This document shows, piece by piece, positions 26,212-33,827 of a DNA stretch of 64,000 nucleotides. The first letter of the stretch is position 1. Each line of letters opens with the position of its first letter. A program made the position numbers and the translations under genes. The stretch lies in NCBI GenBank assembly GCA_030813035.1, contig JAUSTV010000001.1; one strand, written 5' to 3'. The notes below the pieces were generated by a model that was not told the DNA's origin, made no database searches, and saw only the letters and a program-made list of their open reading frames with translations. Origin of the DNA: Bacillus_BA fengqiuensis (GTDB taxonomy: Bacteria; Bacillota; Bacilli; Bacillales; Bacillaceae_H).

Positions 26212-26709
26212 TCATCGTCTGCGATAAATAACTTCCACCGTCAGTTGAGTTTGAAGCTCCGGAGGCAAACATTGTAAAAAAGCTTCAATCGCAACAGGCT
26301 TACAGACTGCCAGGACAAGCAGAGGGTCTTGCCACATCGATGGTTCAATGACAAGGTTGGCCGCCTGTGATGCTTTAATGGCACAAGCTTTCAGCAGCGG
26401 TTTCCACTCTTTTTCCATCGTGTTCGGATACAGGACAAGCAGCGAAATGCGATGCCTTCTTCTGCCATACATATCGAGATAAGAGGCCAATATTTCTTCG
26501 TAACTGATGTTATAGACCCATTCAGTTGGATCTGTTTCCTTGTCAGAAGCCCTGTTGATAGACGGAAAACCGTCTTGAAAAGGTGCCTGCTGATAGATAA
26601 CGGGCATGATTTTTTGATCATGATAATGCGGGAAGCAACACCGGAGATATGGGATGGGCTGATATTGTAGAAAAGCTCTATACCATATCCCGCACGAAGA
26701 ACCATACAT
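26212..26709 (-). CDS. Uncharacterised protein, 165 residues
   Basis: No motif recognised. It starts MYGSSCGIWYRAFLQYQP, has a Cys pair (CCFPHYHDQK) and a hydrophobic strand-like centre (RRHRISLLVLYPN). AAAGGAG lies nine bases before this ATG; the longer frame starting at 26739 would put that site inside the coding region. It is the next gene upstream of the helicase on the same strand, separated by 110 bases including a hairpin-like stretch, so coupling is uncertain. Confidence 0.55.
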   Translation of the reverse strand: MYGSSCGIWYRAFLQYQPIPYLRCCFPHYHDQKIMPVIYQQAPFQDGFPSINRASDKETDPTEWVYNISYEEILASYLDMYGRRRHRISLLVLYPNTMEKEWKPLLKACAIKASQAANLVIEPSMWQDPLLVLAVCKPVAIEAFLQCLPPELQTQLTVEVIYRRR

Positions 26710-26954
26710 TTTCTCACGCTCCTTTCTCCATTTAAACATATGAGCCTCAAGCTCGTCATGTGTATTGTACTGATCTATGGTAAAAATGCCTTTTTTTCAT
26801 CAATCCCCTTAAAAATGTTATAAAATAGAATAATTTTGCCATAATGGATACTGCAAAGGCGTTTCATTTCATGACGAGTGAATGATATTTGAACGAAATG
26901 CAAACGGCTGTGTTTGAAAAATAAGAATTGATGATTTTATGAAGAGGTGATCGT

Positions 26955-27416
26955 ATGCCAATGCAGCGTACATTTATAATGGTAAAGCCTGATGGCGTGA
27001 AGCGAGGATTGATCGGGGAAATCGTCAGACGCTTTGAACAAAAAGGATTCAGCATGTTGAATGCGGAGCTTATGACGGTTGATCGGGCAAAAGCAGAGTT
27101 TCACTACATGGAACACCAAGATAAACCGTTCTTCGGAGAATTAGTGGACTTCATTACGTCCGGTCCCGTTTTCGCCATGGTATGGGAAGGAGAAAATATT
27201 ATTGAAGTTTCCCGTCTCATGATCGGGAAAACAAGCCCGACGGAAGCGATGCCCGGTACCATTCGCGGTGATTTCGCCTGCTCCAAAGCCGAAAACGTCA
27301 TTCATGGTTCCGATTCTCTTTTAAGCGCTGAGCGCGAAATCGAGAATTTCTTTGAACCGCTGAAAAAACGTTTAGCGGACGATGATTATCCTTATGAAGA
27401 GCGCAGAAGCGTTTAA
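26955..27416 (+). CDS. ndk: Nucleoside diphosphate kinase
   Basis: 153 residues. Active-site His117 in NVIHGSDS, Lys11 in MVKPDGVKRGLIG and the GTIRGDF loop are all present, so the enzyme should transfer phosphate between nucleoside di- and triphosphates. The stretch after the GTIRGD loop (FACSKAENVIHG) and the extra C-terminal residues (DDDYPYEERRSV) differ from the B. subtilis housekeeping enzyme, so it may be a second, diverged copy. Monocistronic with a strong terminator. Confidence 0.9.
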   Translation: MPMQRTFIMVKPDGVKRGLIGEIVRRFEQKGFSMLNAELMTVDRAKAEFHYMEHQDKPFFGELVDFITSGPVFAMVWEGENIIEVSRLMIGKTSPTEAMPGTIRGDFACSKAENVIHGSDSLLSAEREIENFFEPLKKRLADDDYPYEERRSV

Positions 27417-27426
27417 AGAATCTGAC

Positions 27427-27470
27427 CAAAAAACAGACTGTCAGGAACCCGAGACAGTCTGTTTTTTTTC
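27427..27470 (+). terminator. Terminator of ndk
   Basis: AAAAAACAGACTGTC and GACAGTCTGTTTTTTTT arms around an 11-base loop. Confidence 0.9.
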
Positions 27471-27863
27471 ATTATCACCATCTTTACAATGGGGTTAAAA
27501 TCAGACTGGACCTTGTCTCACTGCCGCCTGCTGTCTCTTAAACCGTCGTAGCAGAAAAAAGCCGAGCAAAACAGGCATCGCGAAAAAAGAATGAGGATAA
27601 AGTCATTCTTAATACGTGCTTGTGTTTACCCGGCTATAATGTGACCATGAAAAGAGGCCGTCTTTTCACTTCATTTCAGCCAAACATTTTGATTCGAGTG
27701 TTTCTTGAAATCTTTTAATTACCCAATTCATTGATAACGCTTTCATATTTTATTATAGTAACACCTTCCATCATCGTCAATAAAGAATTTTAAATTTTCT
27801 AAAATTTAAAATGACAAATAATATTTTTTTAAAATCTATAGCCAATTCTTGCTTTCCATAAAG
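27471..27863. other. Intergenic stretch without a clear gene
   Basis: About 390 bases. A leftward 25-codon frame near 27530-27600 reads like a membrane-protein tail (MPVLLGFFLLRRFKRQQ) but has no ribosome site and is preceded by stops, so it is at best a relic. The right half is very AT-rich. Confidence 0.35.
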
Positions 27864-27907
27864 GATGCCAGTCCCCCTAGTATTTTGCACATAGGGGGAC
27901 TGGCATC
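27864..27907 (-). terminator. Strong hairpin after the glycosylase gene
   Basis: GATGCCAGTCCCCCTA and its exact complement (16 bases) around a 12-base loop. The hairpin is long and GC-rich, but the T tract is weak. Confidence 0.6.
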
Positions 27908-27915
27908 TTAGTTTC

Positions 27916-28776
27916 CTACTCAATACTGCGCCATAGATACAAGGACGCGTAGCTGCCGTATGGTTCCCATTGTTGTTTCAGTTCTTCCAGCATGAGATGA
28001 TCGGGCTTTTGCTTGAGTCCAAACAGATTTTGCACCGCGCGCTGGAGGCCGATATCTGCTTTCGGAAACATGTTCGGTCTTCCGAGCGCGAACATCAAAA
28101 AGTTTTGGACTGTCCATGGCCCGATTCCGCGAATGGGCAGCAGTTCCTTTTCTACTTCTTCATCCGTCAAGGTCTTGAGCCCGTCAAGGTCCAGCTTGCC
28201 GCTGATAATGTGCTGCGCGAGGCCAACTAAGTATTCGGCTTTTCTTTGGCTAAACTGCAGTGCGCGCAGTTCTTCTATGTTAATGGCTGCGACAACTTCC
28301 GGGGATGGATAAAACCAGACACCATCGATTTGCTTGCCGTATGTATGTACGAAGCGTTCTGTCAGTGTGAAAGCGAATTTTAAGTTTAACTGCTGGTGCA
28401 CGATGCACCGAATAAGACAATCAAAGTAGTTAAATTCCAGCACGAGCGGCGTGTAAGCGAATGTTTCAAACAAAGGCCTCAAATTTGTCGTAAGAAAATG
28501 GGTATAGATGTTATGGATATCTGTGTTCCATCCAAAAATTTCACCGATACGTTCCACTGTTTCTTCTTCAGGGCCATCGCCCGACAATAAAAACACCGGT
28601 GCTTCAAAGCTGCCGGTTCCTTTTACGGAAACGACTGTTTCTCTTCCGTACATGGTAAGTGGTATTTTGATTTCTTTTTCGTCCATGTCTACTGCGTGCA
28701 GCGGGTCCAGTGCCAAGCGCTGTAATACTTGGTCGAAGTTATACGGATTATGCAGTTCAACTGTCGTTCTCCACAT
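27916..28776 (-). CDS. DNA-3-methyladenine glycosylase II (AlkA-type)
   Basis: About 286 residues of the HhH-GPD superfamily. The helix-hairpin-helix LLPIRGIGPWTVQNFLMFAL and the catalytic aspartate in PKADIGLQ are in place; YfjP is the nearest B. subtilis relative from memory. It excises alkylated purines in base excision repair. Start: ATG 28776 (AAAAGGGTG eight bases upstream). A TATAAT at ~28806-28811 on the same strand would put the transcription start near 28800, which excludes the upstream ATG in frame. Confidence 0.88.
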   Translation of the reverse strand: MWRTTVELHNPYNFDQVLQRLALDPLHAVDMDEKEIKIPLTMYGRETVVSVKGTGSFEAPVFLLSGDGPEEETVERIGEIFGWNTDIHNIYTHFLTTNLRPLFETFAYTPLVLEFNYFDCLIRCIVHQQLNLKFAFTLTERFVHTYGKQIDGVWFYPSPEVVAAINIEELRALQFSQRKAEYLVGLAQHIISGKLDLDGLKTLTDEEVEKELLPIRGIGPWTVQNFLMFALGRPNMFPKADIGLQRAVQNLFGLKQKPDHLMLEELKQQWEPYGSYASLYLWRSIE

Positions 28777-28897
28777 CTTGTTCACCCTTTTTGGCATTTG
28801 CACTCATTATAACACAGCCTTTTATGTATACCATGGCCAAGTTCGATTATTAAAGCGACAGCTGCGAACAATTTGATGAAAGGAACCGTCAAAATAC

Positions 28898-28926
28898 TTA
28901 TCAAATGCAGTGGAGTATGGTATGAT
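28898..28926 (+). promoter_or_regulatory. Promoter of the antisense RNA
   Basis: TTATCA, a 17-base spacer, then TGG-TATGAT (extended minus-10). It points rightward towards the 3' end of the toxin gene. Confidence 0.6.
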
Positions 28927-28932
28927 GTAACT

Positions 28933-29076
28933 ACAAACATGAATATACTAAAAAGACCGCAGTTAGCGGCTACTAACTACGGTCATACAATAGTCGTTCC
29001 TTCCAGGGATCGGCCTTAAAAAGACGGATAGACCTTCCTCATGAATGGCGAGTTCTCAAGGAAGGTCTATTTTTTA
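28933..29076 (+). ncRNA. Antisense RNA of a type I toxin-antitoxin locus
   Basis: Inferred from sequence: a rightward promoter ends at 28926 and a rightward terminator (TAGACCTTCCT ... AGGAAGGTCTATTTTTT) closes at 29076. The ~145-base transcript would be complementary to the 3' end and 3' UTR of the toxin mRNA, whose own leftward terminator is at 28950-28984. An overlap of ~120 bases at the 3' ends is the layout of txpA/ratA and bsrG/SR4 in B. subtilis. Confidence 0.7.
28950..28984 (-). terminator. Toxin mRNA terminator
   Basis: Leftward GACCGTAGTTAG / CTAACTGCGGTC hairpin followed by TTTTT (AAAAA at 28950-28954 on the + strand). It lies inside the predicted antisense RNA, where it forms a 5' stem. 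Confidence 0.75.
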
Positions 29077-29153
29077 TGGTTATGAAAAGCCAGAATCGCA
29101 ATGATTAGCATACTGAATGAAATCATCAGACTAATGGATTCATAAACCGACAT
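29067..29153 (-). CDS. Holin-like type I toxin peptide
   Basis: 28 residues: MSVYESISLMISFSMLIIAI then LAFHNHKK. This is a single membrane helix with a short basic tail, the pattern of the putative holin-like toxin family (TxpA/BsrG/YonT-like). An unusually strong AAAGGGGGTGAT site stands four bases before the ATG. A TATAAT at 29232-29237 points leftward. Membrane insertion would be toxic in the absence of the antisense RNA. The antisense RNA and both terminators complete the locus. Confidence 0.8.
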   Translation of the reverse strand: MSVYESISLMISFSMLIIAILAFHNHKK

Positions 29154-29286
29154 GGCATCACCCCCTTTCCATTTGGAAAAATAAATGGGAGTTAGCCGAC
29201 CGCCCTTGAAAACAAACTAATGTATACTATTATTATACTATAAGTTGGATTAAAATGGTAGAACATAAGTTCTTTTTCTGGCCGTT

Positions 29287-29802
29287 TTATCTTTTTATAG
29301 AATCAATTAGTTTCGGCAATTCCCCATAAATGCCAACGATTTCATCCATTTTCATTCTGACCAGTCCGCTCGAAGAAGGAGCAACAAACTCCATTGTGCC
29401 TGGGACAACTGGTTCTTTTTGAAGACCCCATGGAAGGTCCTTCTTTTGGCTGTACTCCTGATAAACACCTTTTCCAACAAAGCAGACGATTTTCGGTTTG
29501 TAATGAGCTATTTTCCTTTTTAACTCTTCCCGCCCTTCTTTGTACTCTTCCTTCGTGATTTCTTGGGCCGTTTTGGTCGGCCTGGCTACGATATTCGTCA
29601 ATCCATACCCCAACTGCAGCAAGTCGCCGTCTTCTGTCGGATGATATTTTCTCGGTGTTAAGCCTGCTTTATGTAAAATGGTCCAAAAGCGATTATTCGG
29701 ATTGGCAAAATGATGTCCCGTTTCTCCAGAACGGATACTAGGGTTAAAGCCGACAAATAAAACGTCTAAATGTTCCTTTAAATGATCATTGATTGGCTGC
29801 AT
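29287..29802 (-). CDS. mug: G/U-mismatch-specific uracil-DNA glycosylase
   Basis: 171 residues of the Mug/TDG branch of the uracil-DNA glycosylase superfamily. Motif 1 FVGFNPSIRSGETGHHFANP, with the water-positioning Asn, and NNRFW are intact; motif 2 is represented by PSSSGLVRM near the C-terminus (consensus NPSG). It removes uracil or ethenocytosine opposite G. Third base-repair gene in this stretch. Confidence 0.88.
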   Translation of the reverse strand: MQPINDHLKEHLDVLFVGFNPSIRSGETGHHFANPNNRFWTILHKAGLTPRKYHPTEDGDLLQLGYGLTNIVARPTKTAQEITKEEYKEGREELKRKIAHYKPKIVCFVGKGVYQEYSQKKDLPWGLQKEPVVPGTMEFVAPSSSGLVRMKMDEIVGIYGELPKLIDSIKR

Positions 29803-29869
29803 GTCATGATCCCGCCTTCTTTGAAATGATTTTATTAATATATCCTGAATGATTCAAACTTAAAGTAGC

Positions 29870-29909
29870 ATAGGTACCAAAAAAGTAATATAGGCACCTT
29901 TAAGTACCG
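29870..29909. promoter_or_regulatory. Tandem repeat upstream of hxlR-type genes
   Basis: ATAGGTACC at 29870-29878 recurs as ATAGGCACC at 29890-29898 (20-base period), with GTACC again at ~29905. Tandem sites one helical turn pair apart are typical of HxlR-family operators. It overlaps the promoter region of the truncated HxlR frame at 29937. Confidence 0.4.
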
Positions 29910-29936
29910 TACTAGCCATAATAGAAAGTGAGTGCT

Positions 29937-29978
29937 ATGATGGAATACATGAAACTTTGTGACAAATACGAGGATTAA
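29937..29978 (+). pseudogene. HxlR-type N-terminal relic
   Basis: ATG ATG with GAAAGTGAG upstream starts MMEYMKLCDKYED then stops. The cysteine at position 8 in the context M-K-L-C-x-K-x-E-x matches the redox-sensing N-terminus of YodB/CatR-like HxlR proteins. The rest is deleted; an intact HxlR gene starts 65 bases downstream. Confidence 0.4.
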
Positions 29979-30042
29979 ATAAAATAAAAATCAAAAGACA
30001 ATCTATCGATAACACGAATAACCCTTAAAGGAGGCTGAGCTC

Positions 30043-30399
30043 GTGAAGAAGTACAATATAGGAGTAGAAGCGGCATTGGAAGTAATCGGCGGAAAATGGA
30101 AGGTCGTCATTTTGTGCCATTTGACGAAAGGAACGAGACGCACAAGTGAATTGAAAAAGCTGATGCCTGGCATCACCCAAAAAATGTTGACGCAGCAATT
30201 GCGTGAACTGGAAGAAGACGGAGTCATTTTACGGACCGTATACAATCAAGTTCCCCCGAAAGTCGAGTATTCTTTAACAGATTACGGCTGGTCGCTTGAG
30301 CAAATTCTCGATTTATTATGCGCCTGGGGAGAACATCATATCGAGCGGGTCTACCCGGATAAAGACGAGGTTTTGGCGCAGCCGGTCCATCTCGATTAA
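30043..30399 (+). CDS. HxlR-family transcriptional regulator
   Basis: 118 residues, one winged HTH: EAALEVIGGKWKVVILCHL (family signature), TSELKKLMPGITQKMLTQQL (recognition helix) and KVEYSLTDYGWSL wing. Cys26 in ILCHL is the only cysteine besides Cys ~96, so it is not the classical N-terminal Cys6 sensor type. Start is GTG at 30043, with AAAGGAGG eight bases upstream. No obvious target gene is adjacent, since mug is divergent and unrelated. Confidence 0.88.
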   Translation: MKKYNIGVEAALEVIGGKWKVVILCHLTKGTRRTSELKKLMPGITQKMLTQQLRELEEDGVILRTVYNQVPPKVEYSLTDYGWSLEQILDLLCAWGEHHIERVYPDKDEVLAQPVHLD

Positions 30400-30419
30400 A
30401 AAATCTTGCTGGCAGCCAT

Positions 30420-30453
30420 ATGAAAAAAGCCTTCACAAGAAGGCTTTTTTCAT
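30420..30453. terminator. Bidirectional terminator
   Basis: ATGAAAAAAGCCTTC and its complement around ACAA; serves the convergent hxlR-type gene and the following gene. Confidence 0.85.
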
Positions 30454-30463
30454 ATGATATCGT

Positions 30464-30952
30464 TTACTTCTCCTCTTGGACCGCTTCAATCAACTGAGAC
30501 AGAAACGTATAAATCAATTGATAGGCATCCCCGATGGACATTTCTTCTTTGAATCCTGCGACATAGTTAAGGGCAAAATTTAAATCCCATAAGCCATCCG
30601 CCTGATTGAACATGGCTCCGAATCTCAACTCAGGACCGTCCAGGTGTTCAGATAGATAGGTCTTTAAGGCATGGTCATATTTTTTTTGAAGCTTTAATCC
30701 AAGCATGACATTATAAAATCCGAACATGTCATCCAACTCCAACGAAATCGCATCGACGCGGATAAGGTCAAACGCTGAGGATTCGAGATAAATAAATTCG
30801 CTTTTATGCTGTTTTAAAAACTGGATGGACTCTTTTAAAAAGAAAGCAGGTGTTTCTTCCGCAATCAATTCGTCGGTCTCCTTATGTACTCGTTCAATAT
30901 GGGCATCCATAAAGCGTTCAGAAGCCTCGTGTTTCATTTGATTTTCCAGCAT
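30464..30952 (-). CDS. Helical cytosolic protein, unknown
   Basis: 162 residues, no signal or membrane span; acidic, mostly helical. Not recognised. GGAGGAG lies seven bases before the ATG. It lies 55 bases from the integrase gene on the same strand and may be co-transcribed with it. Confidence 0.6.
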   Translation of the reverse strand: MLENQMKHEASERFMDAHIERVHKETDELIAEETPAFFLKESIQFLKQHKSEFIYLESSAFDLIRVDAISLELDDMFGFYNVMLGLKLQKKYDHALKTYLSEHLDGPELRFGAMFNQADGLWDLNFALNYVAGFKEEMSIGDAYQLIYTFLSQLIEAVQEEK

Positions 30953-31007
30953 TTATTACTCCTCCTGTATATTGCATCACTATATCTTATCATATCCCAA
31001 CGTATTA

Positions 31008-31967
31008 TTAAAAATATTCTTTTACTTCCATATCCATCGCCCGCTCTTTTTGTTCATCGGAAACATGTGTATATTTTTGAGTCGTATTCAAGTTCGTATG
31101 ACCCAATAACTCTTGGACGGTTCGGATGTCTTTGCCGTCACGAACTAAATGGGTAGCAAAAGAATGTCTTAGCTTATGGCTTGAGATTCGTTTGATTTTC
31201 CAGCCTTCATACGGTAATTCACTCGCTAAGCTTTGACAAATTCGCTCGGTGATTTCCTGTATCCTTCGTCGGGAAATTCTTTTCCCGCGTCTTGAAATAA
31301 AAACCGCATCCTCATGGCCTTTCATCGGATACTGCCTAACGTGTTGAATGTAATCGATCAATTCATCGAATAATGCACGAGGAAGCGGAATGTATCGTGA
31401 TTTATTTCCTTTTCCCAACACCGTAATCCCCTTCTTTTCCATATGAATGGCTGAACGATTGAGACGATGAATCTCCGTTACGCGTAACCCGGCAAAAGCC
31501 ATCAATCCCATGATGATTTTATTTCGCTTGACATGTTGTTGTTGTGATACGGTTTCGATTTGATGGAAAAATGCTTTTAACTCTTCTTTTTCCAAATAAG
31601 TTGGGAGTGTTCCCTTCGGTTCTTTAGCCGCTTCCAGTTCCGCGGCCGGGTTATGACTGACCCATTCATAATCCATCAAACATCTATAAAAAGAACGAAT
31701 GGCCGTCAATCGACGGTTTCTTGTCGTTGCCGAATTGGCTCTTTTTGTTTTTAGTTCATTCATGAATAAAGTGATATGAATCTTCTTCGTTTCTTCCAAT
31801 TCTACCTTTTCTTGTTTTTTACGGGTAAGATGCTCAAGGAAAAACAACACATCCCGTTTATAATTTTCAATGGTAAAAGGTGAGTAATCTTTATTGTCCA
31901 TATGGGTTTCGAAAATTAGTAACTCTTCTTCATACCAAGAGATGAGTTGTTCATTTGATATGTCCAT
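31008..31967 (-). CDS. Tyrosine recombinase (XerC/D-like)
   Basis: 319 residues. Core-binding domain to ~115, then the catalytic domain with Arg in AGLRVTEIHRLN, Lys in LGKGNKSRYIPL, the box II HKLRHSFATHLVRDG, His in LLGHTNLNTTQKY and the nucleophile Tyr just after (QKYTHV). All catalytic residues are present. No phage genes or att repeats were seen close by, so it is more likely a chromosomal Xer-like protein (YoeC-type) than part of an active prophage. Confidence 0.85.
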   Translation of the reverse strand: MDISNEQLISWYEEELLIFETHMDNKDYSPFTIENYKRDVLFFLEHLTRKKQEKVELEETKKIHITLFMNELKTKRANSATTRNRRLTAIRSFYRCLMDYEWVSHNPAAELEAAKEPKGTLPTYLEKEELKAFFHQIETVSQQQHVKRNKIIMGLMAFAGLRVTEIHRLNRSAIHMEKKGITVLGKGNKSRYIPLPRALFDELIDYIQHVRQYPMKGHEDAVFISRRGKRISRRRIQEITERICQSLASELPYEGWKIKRISSHKLRHSFATHLVRDGKDIRTVQELLGHTNLNTTQKYTHVSDEQKERAMDMEVKEYF

Positions 31968-32139
31968 GAGATCCCGCCGTTCCTTTATGAGGATTCGTTT
32001 CTATTATTATACTATGAATCTAATAAACCGCACATAAGAGATATTATGCGCGGTAATGCAGTAAAACGCTCTATAACGAAATGAAATTTTGTTTTTTGGG
32101 TGGTTGTACACTTTAGGAAATGAATTATTTTGACTAACA

Positions 32140-32238
32140 GGATTTCTATTCTCCGCAATAGCCATTATCCTCACGAGCATGCTTGATCAAAAACCATCGC
32201 AGGAAATGGAAGGAGAATTTGAAAAAACAACCGCTTAG
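32140..32238 (+). pseudogene. Na+/solute symporter tail relic
   Basis: The frame GFLFSAIAIILTSMLDQKPS and QEMEGEFEKTTA-stop reads as a last membrane helix plus the C-terminal tail of SSF symporters of the PutP/OpuE type (K-P-S-x-E-x-x-x-EFEK). Nothing upstream continues it (a stop lies at ~32134). A good terminator follows at once, as expected for the true 3' end of a lost gene. Confidence 0.55.
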
Positions 32239-32246
32239 AATAAACA

Positions 32247-32277
32247 AGGAGTGTACCGGATATTCCGGTACACTCCT
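32247..32277. terminator. Terminator of the lost symporter gene
   Basis: AGGAGTGTACCGGA and TCCGGTACACTCCT perfect 14-base arms around TAT. Confidence 0.75.
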
Positions 32278-32295
32278 AACATTTTTATGTAGACA

Positions 32296-32424
32296 TTACT
32301 TTTGACTTACAGAAGAAAGGTCAAAAAAAGTGGCAAATTCATTTGAATATGTTTCTTTGGGAGAGATATTTGAATACACATAACCTACTATTTTATCATC
32401 ATCTTTTATTTCCCCCCAATAAGT
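32296..32424 (-). pseudogene. C-terminal fragment of an unknown protein
   Basis: Leftward frame with coding character (YWGEIKDDDKIVGYVYSNIS and PKETYSNEFATFFDL, ending VSQK-stop), 42 codons, cut at its 5' end by a stop at 32425. It abuts the fosB 3' end. No family recognised. Confidence 0.35.
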
Positions 32425-32432
32425 TTATTGAT

Positions 32433-32852
32433 TTAGAAAAATTCCATATGTTTTTTTTCCTGTTTATAATAATCTAATCTGTCTTGCAGTGTACCTGTAT
32501 GAAATTCGAACTTATGACCATCCGGATCTGTAAAGTAAATAGATTTTTTATCTTTTTCATCTCTTGGACGGCCTGAAAGGATATTTACATTCAATTCTTT
32601 TAGTTTCTCGTACATTTTCATAAAGTCTGCTTCTTCTATTGAAAAAGCAATGTGTGTATACGAATGGCTTATTTCATTACGAGGAATATCACTTTCTGCA
32701 TTCAGTGCAAGCCACATACCGTTCAAATCAAAATAGGCAGTGCTTCTCCCTTTAACTAATAACTTGGCGTCAAAAACGCTTTGATAAAATTTAATCGAAT
32801 TCTCTAAATTAGAAACGGAAAATAAAAAGTGATTCAAACCCTTTACAGTCAC
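32433..32852 (-). CDS. fosB: Metallothiol transferase FosB
   Basis: 139 residues, glyoxalase/VOC fold. Metal ligands His8 (LNHFLFSV), His67 (SYTHIAFS) and Glu116 (GHKFEFHTG) are in place, and DIPRNE, SIYFTDPDGH and the YYK tail match FosB. The enzyme adds bacillithiol (or cysteine) to the epoxide of fosfomycin, giving resistance. Located chromosomally beside relic genes; no mobile element is adjacent. Confidence 0.93.
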   Translation of the reverse strand: MTVKGLNHFLFSVSNLENSIKFYQSVFDAKLLVKGRSTAYFDLNGMWLALNAESDIPRNEISHSYTHIAFSIEEADFMKMYEKLKELNVNILSGRPRDEKDKKSIYFTDPDGHKFEFHTGTLQDRLDYYKQEKKHMEFF

Positions 32853-33294
32853 TATACCACCTCGAAATTAGACTTCTTGCTATTCCCATCATACAAAGGA
32901 AGGGAAAATTATGAAAGTACCCTGCCTGCTCCACACAATAAAAAAGCCAGCATTATATTTGCTGACATGTGATTTTATAATTAAATTCTTATACAATATA
33001 AACATTTTTAGATGCCAATCAAATCAAATAGAAATGTACCATTAAAAGTAAAAAATTTATGCCCACTTTAGTAACCATTTTATCTAACACACCCTATTCT
33101 CCATAGAATATTGTTGTCTCCATCGTTACAATTTAAAATTACCATCATTTTATTTAGCTAATGTTAACGGATTATAAATATTTAATTAATTGTGCAAATG
33201 CCCCATTAACGGAATAAAAAAAGAAATTGCCGTAGCAATCCCTTTTAAAAAACGCAAATTACTCATTAGTGAAAGAAACTTATATTAAATTAAC
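32853..33294. other. Intergenic region with one leftward terminator
   Basis: No gene seen. At about 33220-33245 the leftward strand has GATTGCTACGGCAATT followed by a T run, a likely terminator for the dead alanine racemase gene. The rest is AT-rich. Confidence 0.4.
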
Positions 33295-33658
33295 TCATGT
33301 CGAAATGTTACCATCCTTTATAAATAAACGAAGGATACGACAACTTAGTGTAGATACAACTTCATAGTTTATCGTACCGAGCATCTCAGCTTCGTTTTGC
33401 CGACCATAAATAACAACTTCATCCCCCTGGTTTCCTGCCCCTCCCCTAAACTAACCATTAGAAAATCCATTGTAACTCTTCCCACCACCGGCACCCGTCG
33501 TCCACGATGAAGTACAAACCCACGGTTGGAAAGTGCACGTGAATAACCGTCAGTATAACCGATTGGCAATGTCGCAATTACTTCCCCAATTTTTGCTATG
33601 TACGTAGCACCATAACTTACGCTGGAGTCTCGCACCTTCCGCTCCAACCAACCTTAAA
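33295..33658 (-). pseudogene. alr: Alanine racemase relic (C-terminal domain, frameshifted)
   Basis: The first frame encodes IGEVIATLPIGYTDGYSRAL and SNRGFVLHRGRRVPVVGRVT then MDFLMVSLGEG, the C-terminal beta domain of Alr, including the catalytic-tyrosine neighbourhood. At ~33420 the frame shifts and the neighbouring frame continues EVVIYGRQNEAEMLGTINYE to a stop at 33295. The N-terminal PLP barrel (~250 residues) is absent. The cell must carry another functional alr. Confidence 0.88.
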
Positions 33659-33725
33659 CGGTTATGTTTCAAGAAACCTATCTAAAAACAACAATCTTTT
33701 AGAAAAGAGCCTAAATAAAATTTGC

Positions 33726-33754
33726 TTGTCATTCAAATGCATTTAAGTTACTAT
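33726..33754 (+). promoter_or_regulatory. Promoter of the PbuE-like gene
   Basis: TTGTCA, 17-base spacer, TACTAT. The minus-10 lies inside the left arm of the dyad at 33746-33793. Confidence 0.6.
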
Positions 33755-33793
33755 ATCTGTAGTAATCAAAAAGTTACTACTGATATAGTAACT
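33746..33793 (+). promoter_or_regulatory. Long dyad overlapping the pbuE-type promoter
   Basis: AGTTACTATATC-T-GTAGTAA pairs with TTACTAC-T-GATATAGTAACT, 19 pairs interrupted by a T/T mismatch, around an 8-base loop and followed by TTTTTT. It could be an operator covering the minus-10 or a transcription attenuator. It is not a purine riboswitch: the conserved riboswitch core is absent. Confidence 0.6.
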
Positions 33794-33827
33794 TTTTTAA
33801 AAATTCTTTTGAAAGGAGAGATTCCAT

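Noticed and set aside
27500..27606. Leftward hydrophobic 25-codon frame (MPVLLGFFLLRRFKRQQ)
   Set aside because: No ribosome site; a stop lies directly upstream. Could be a fragment of a membrane gene, but unsupported.
31008..31967. Prophage integrase
   Set aside because: The catalytic residues are complete, but no phage genes or att repeats occur around it.
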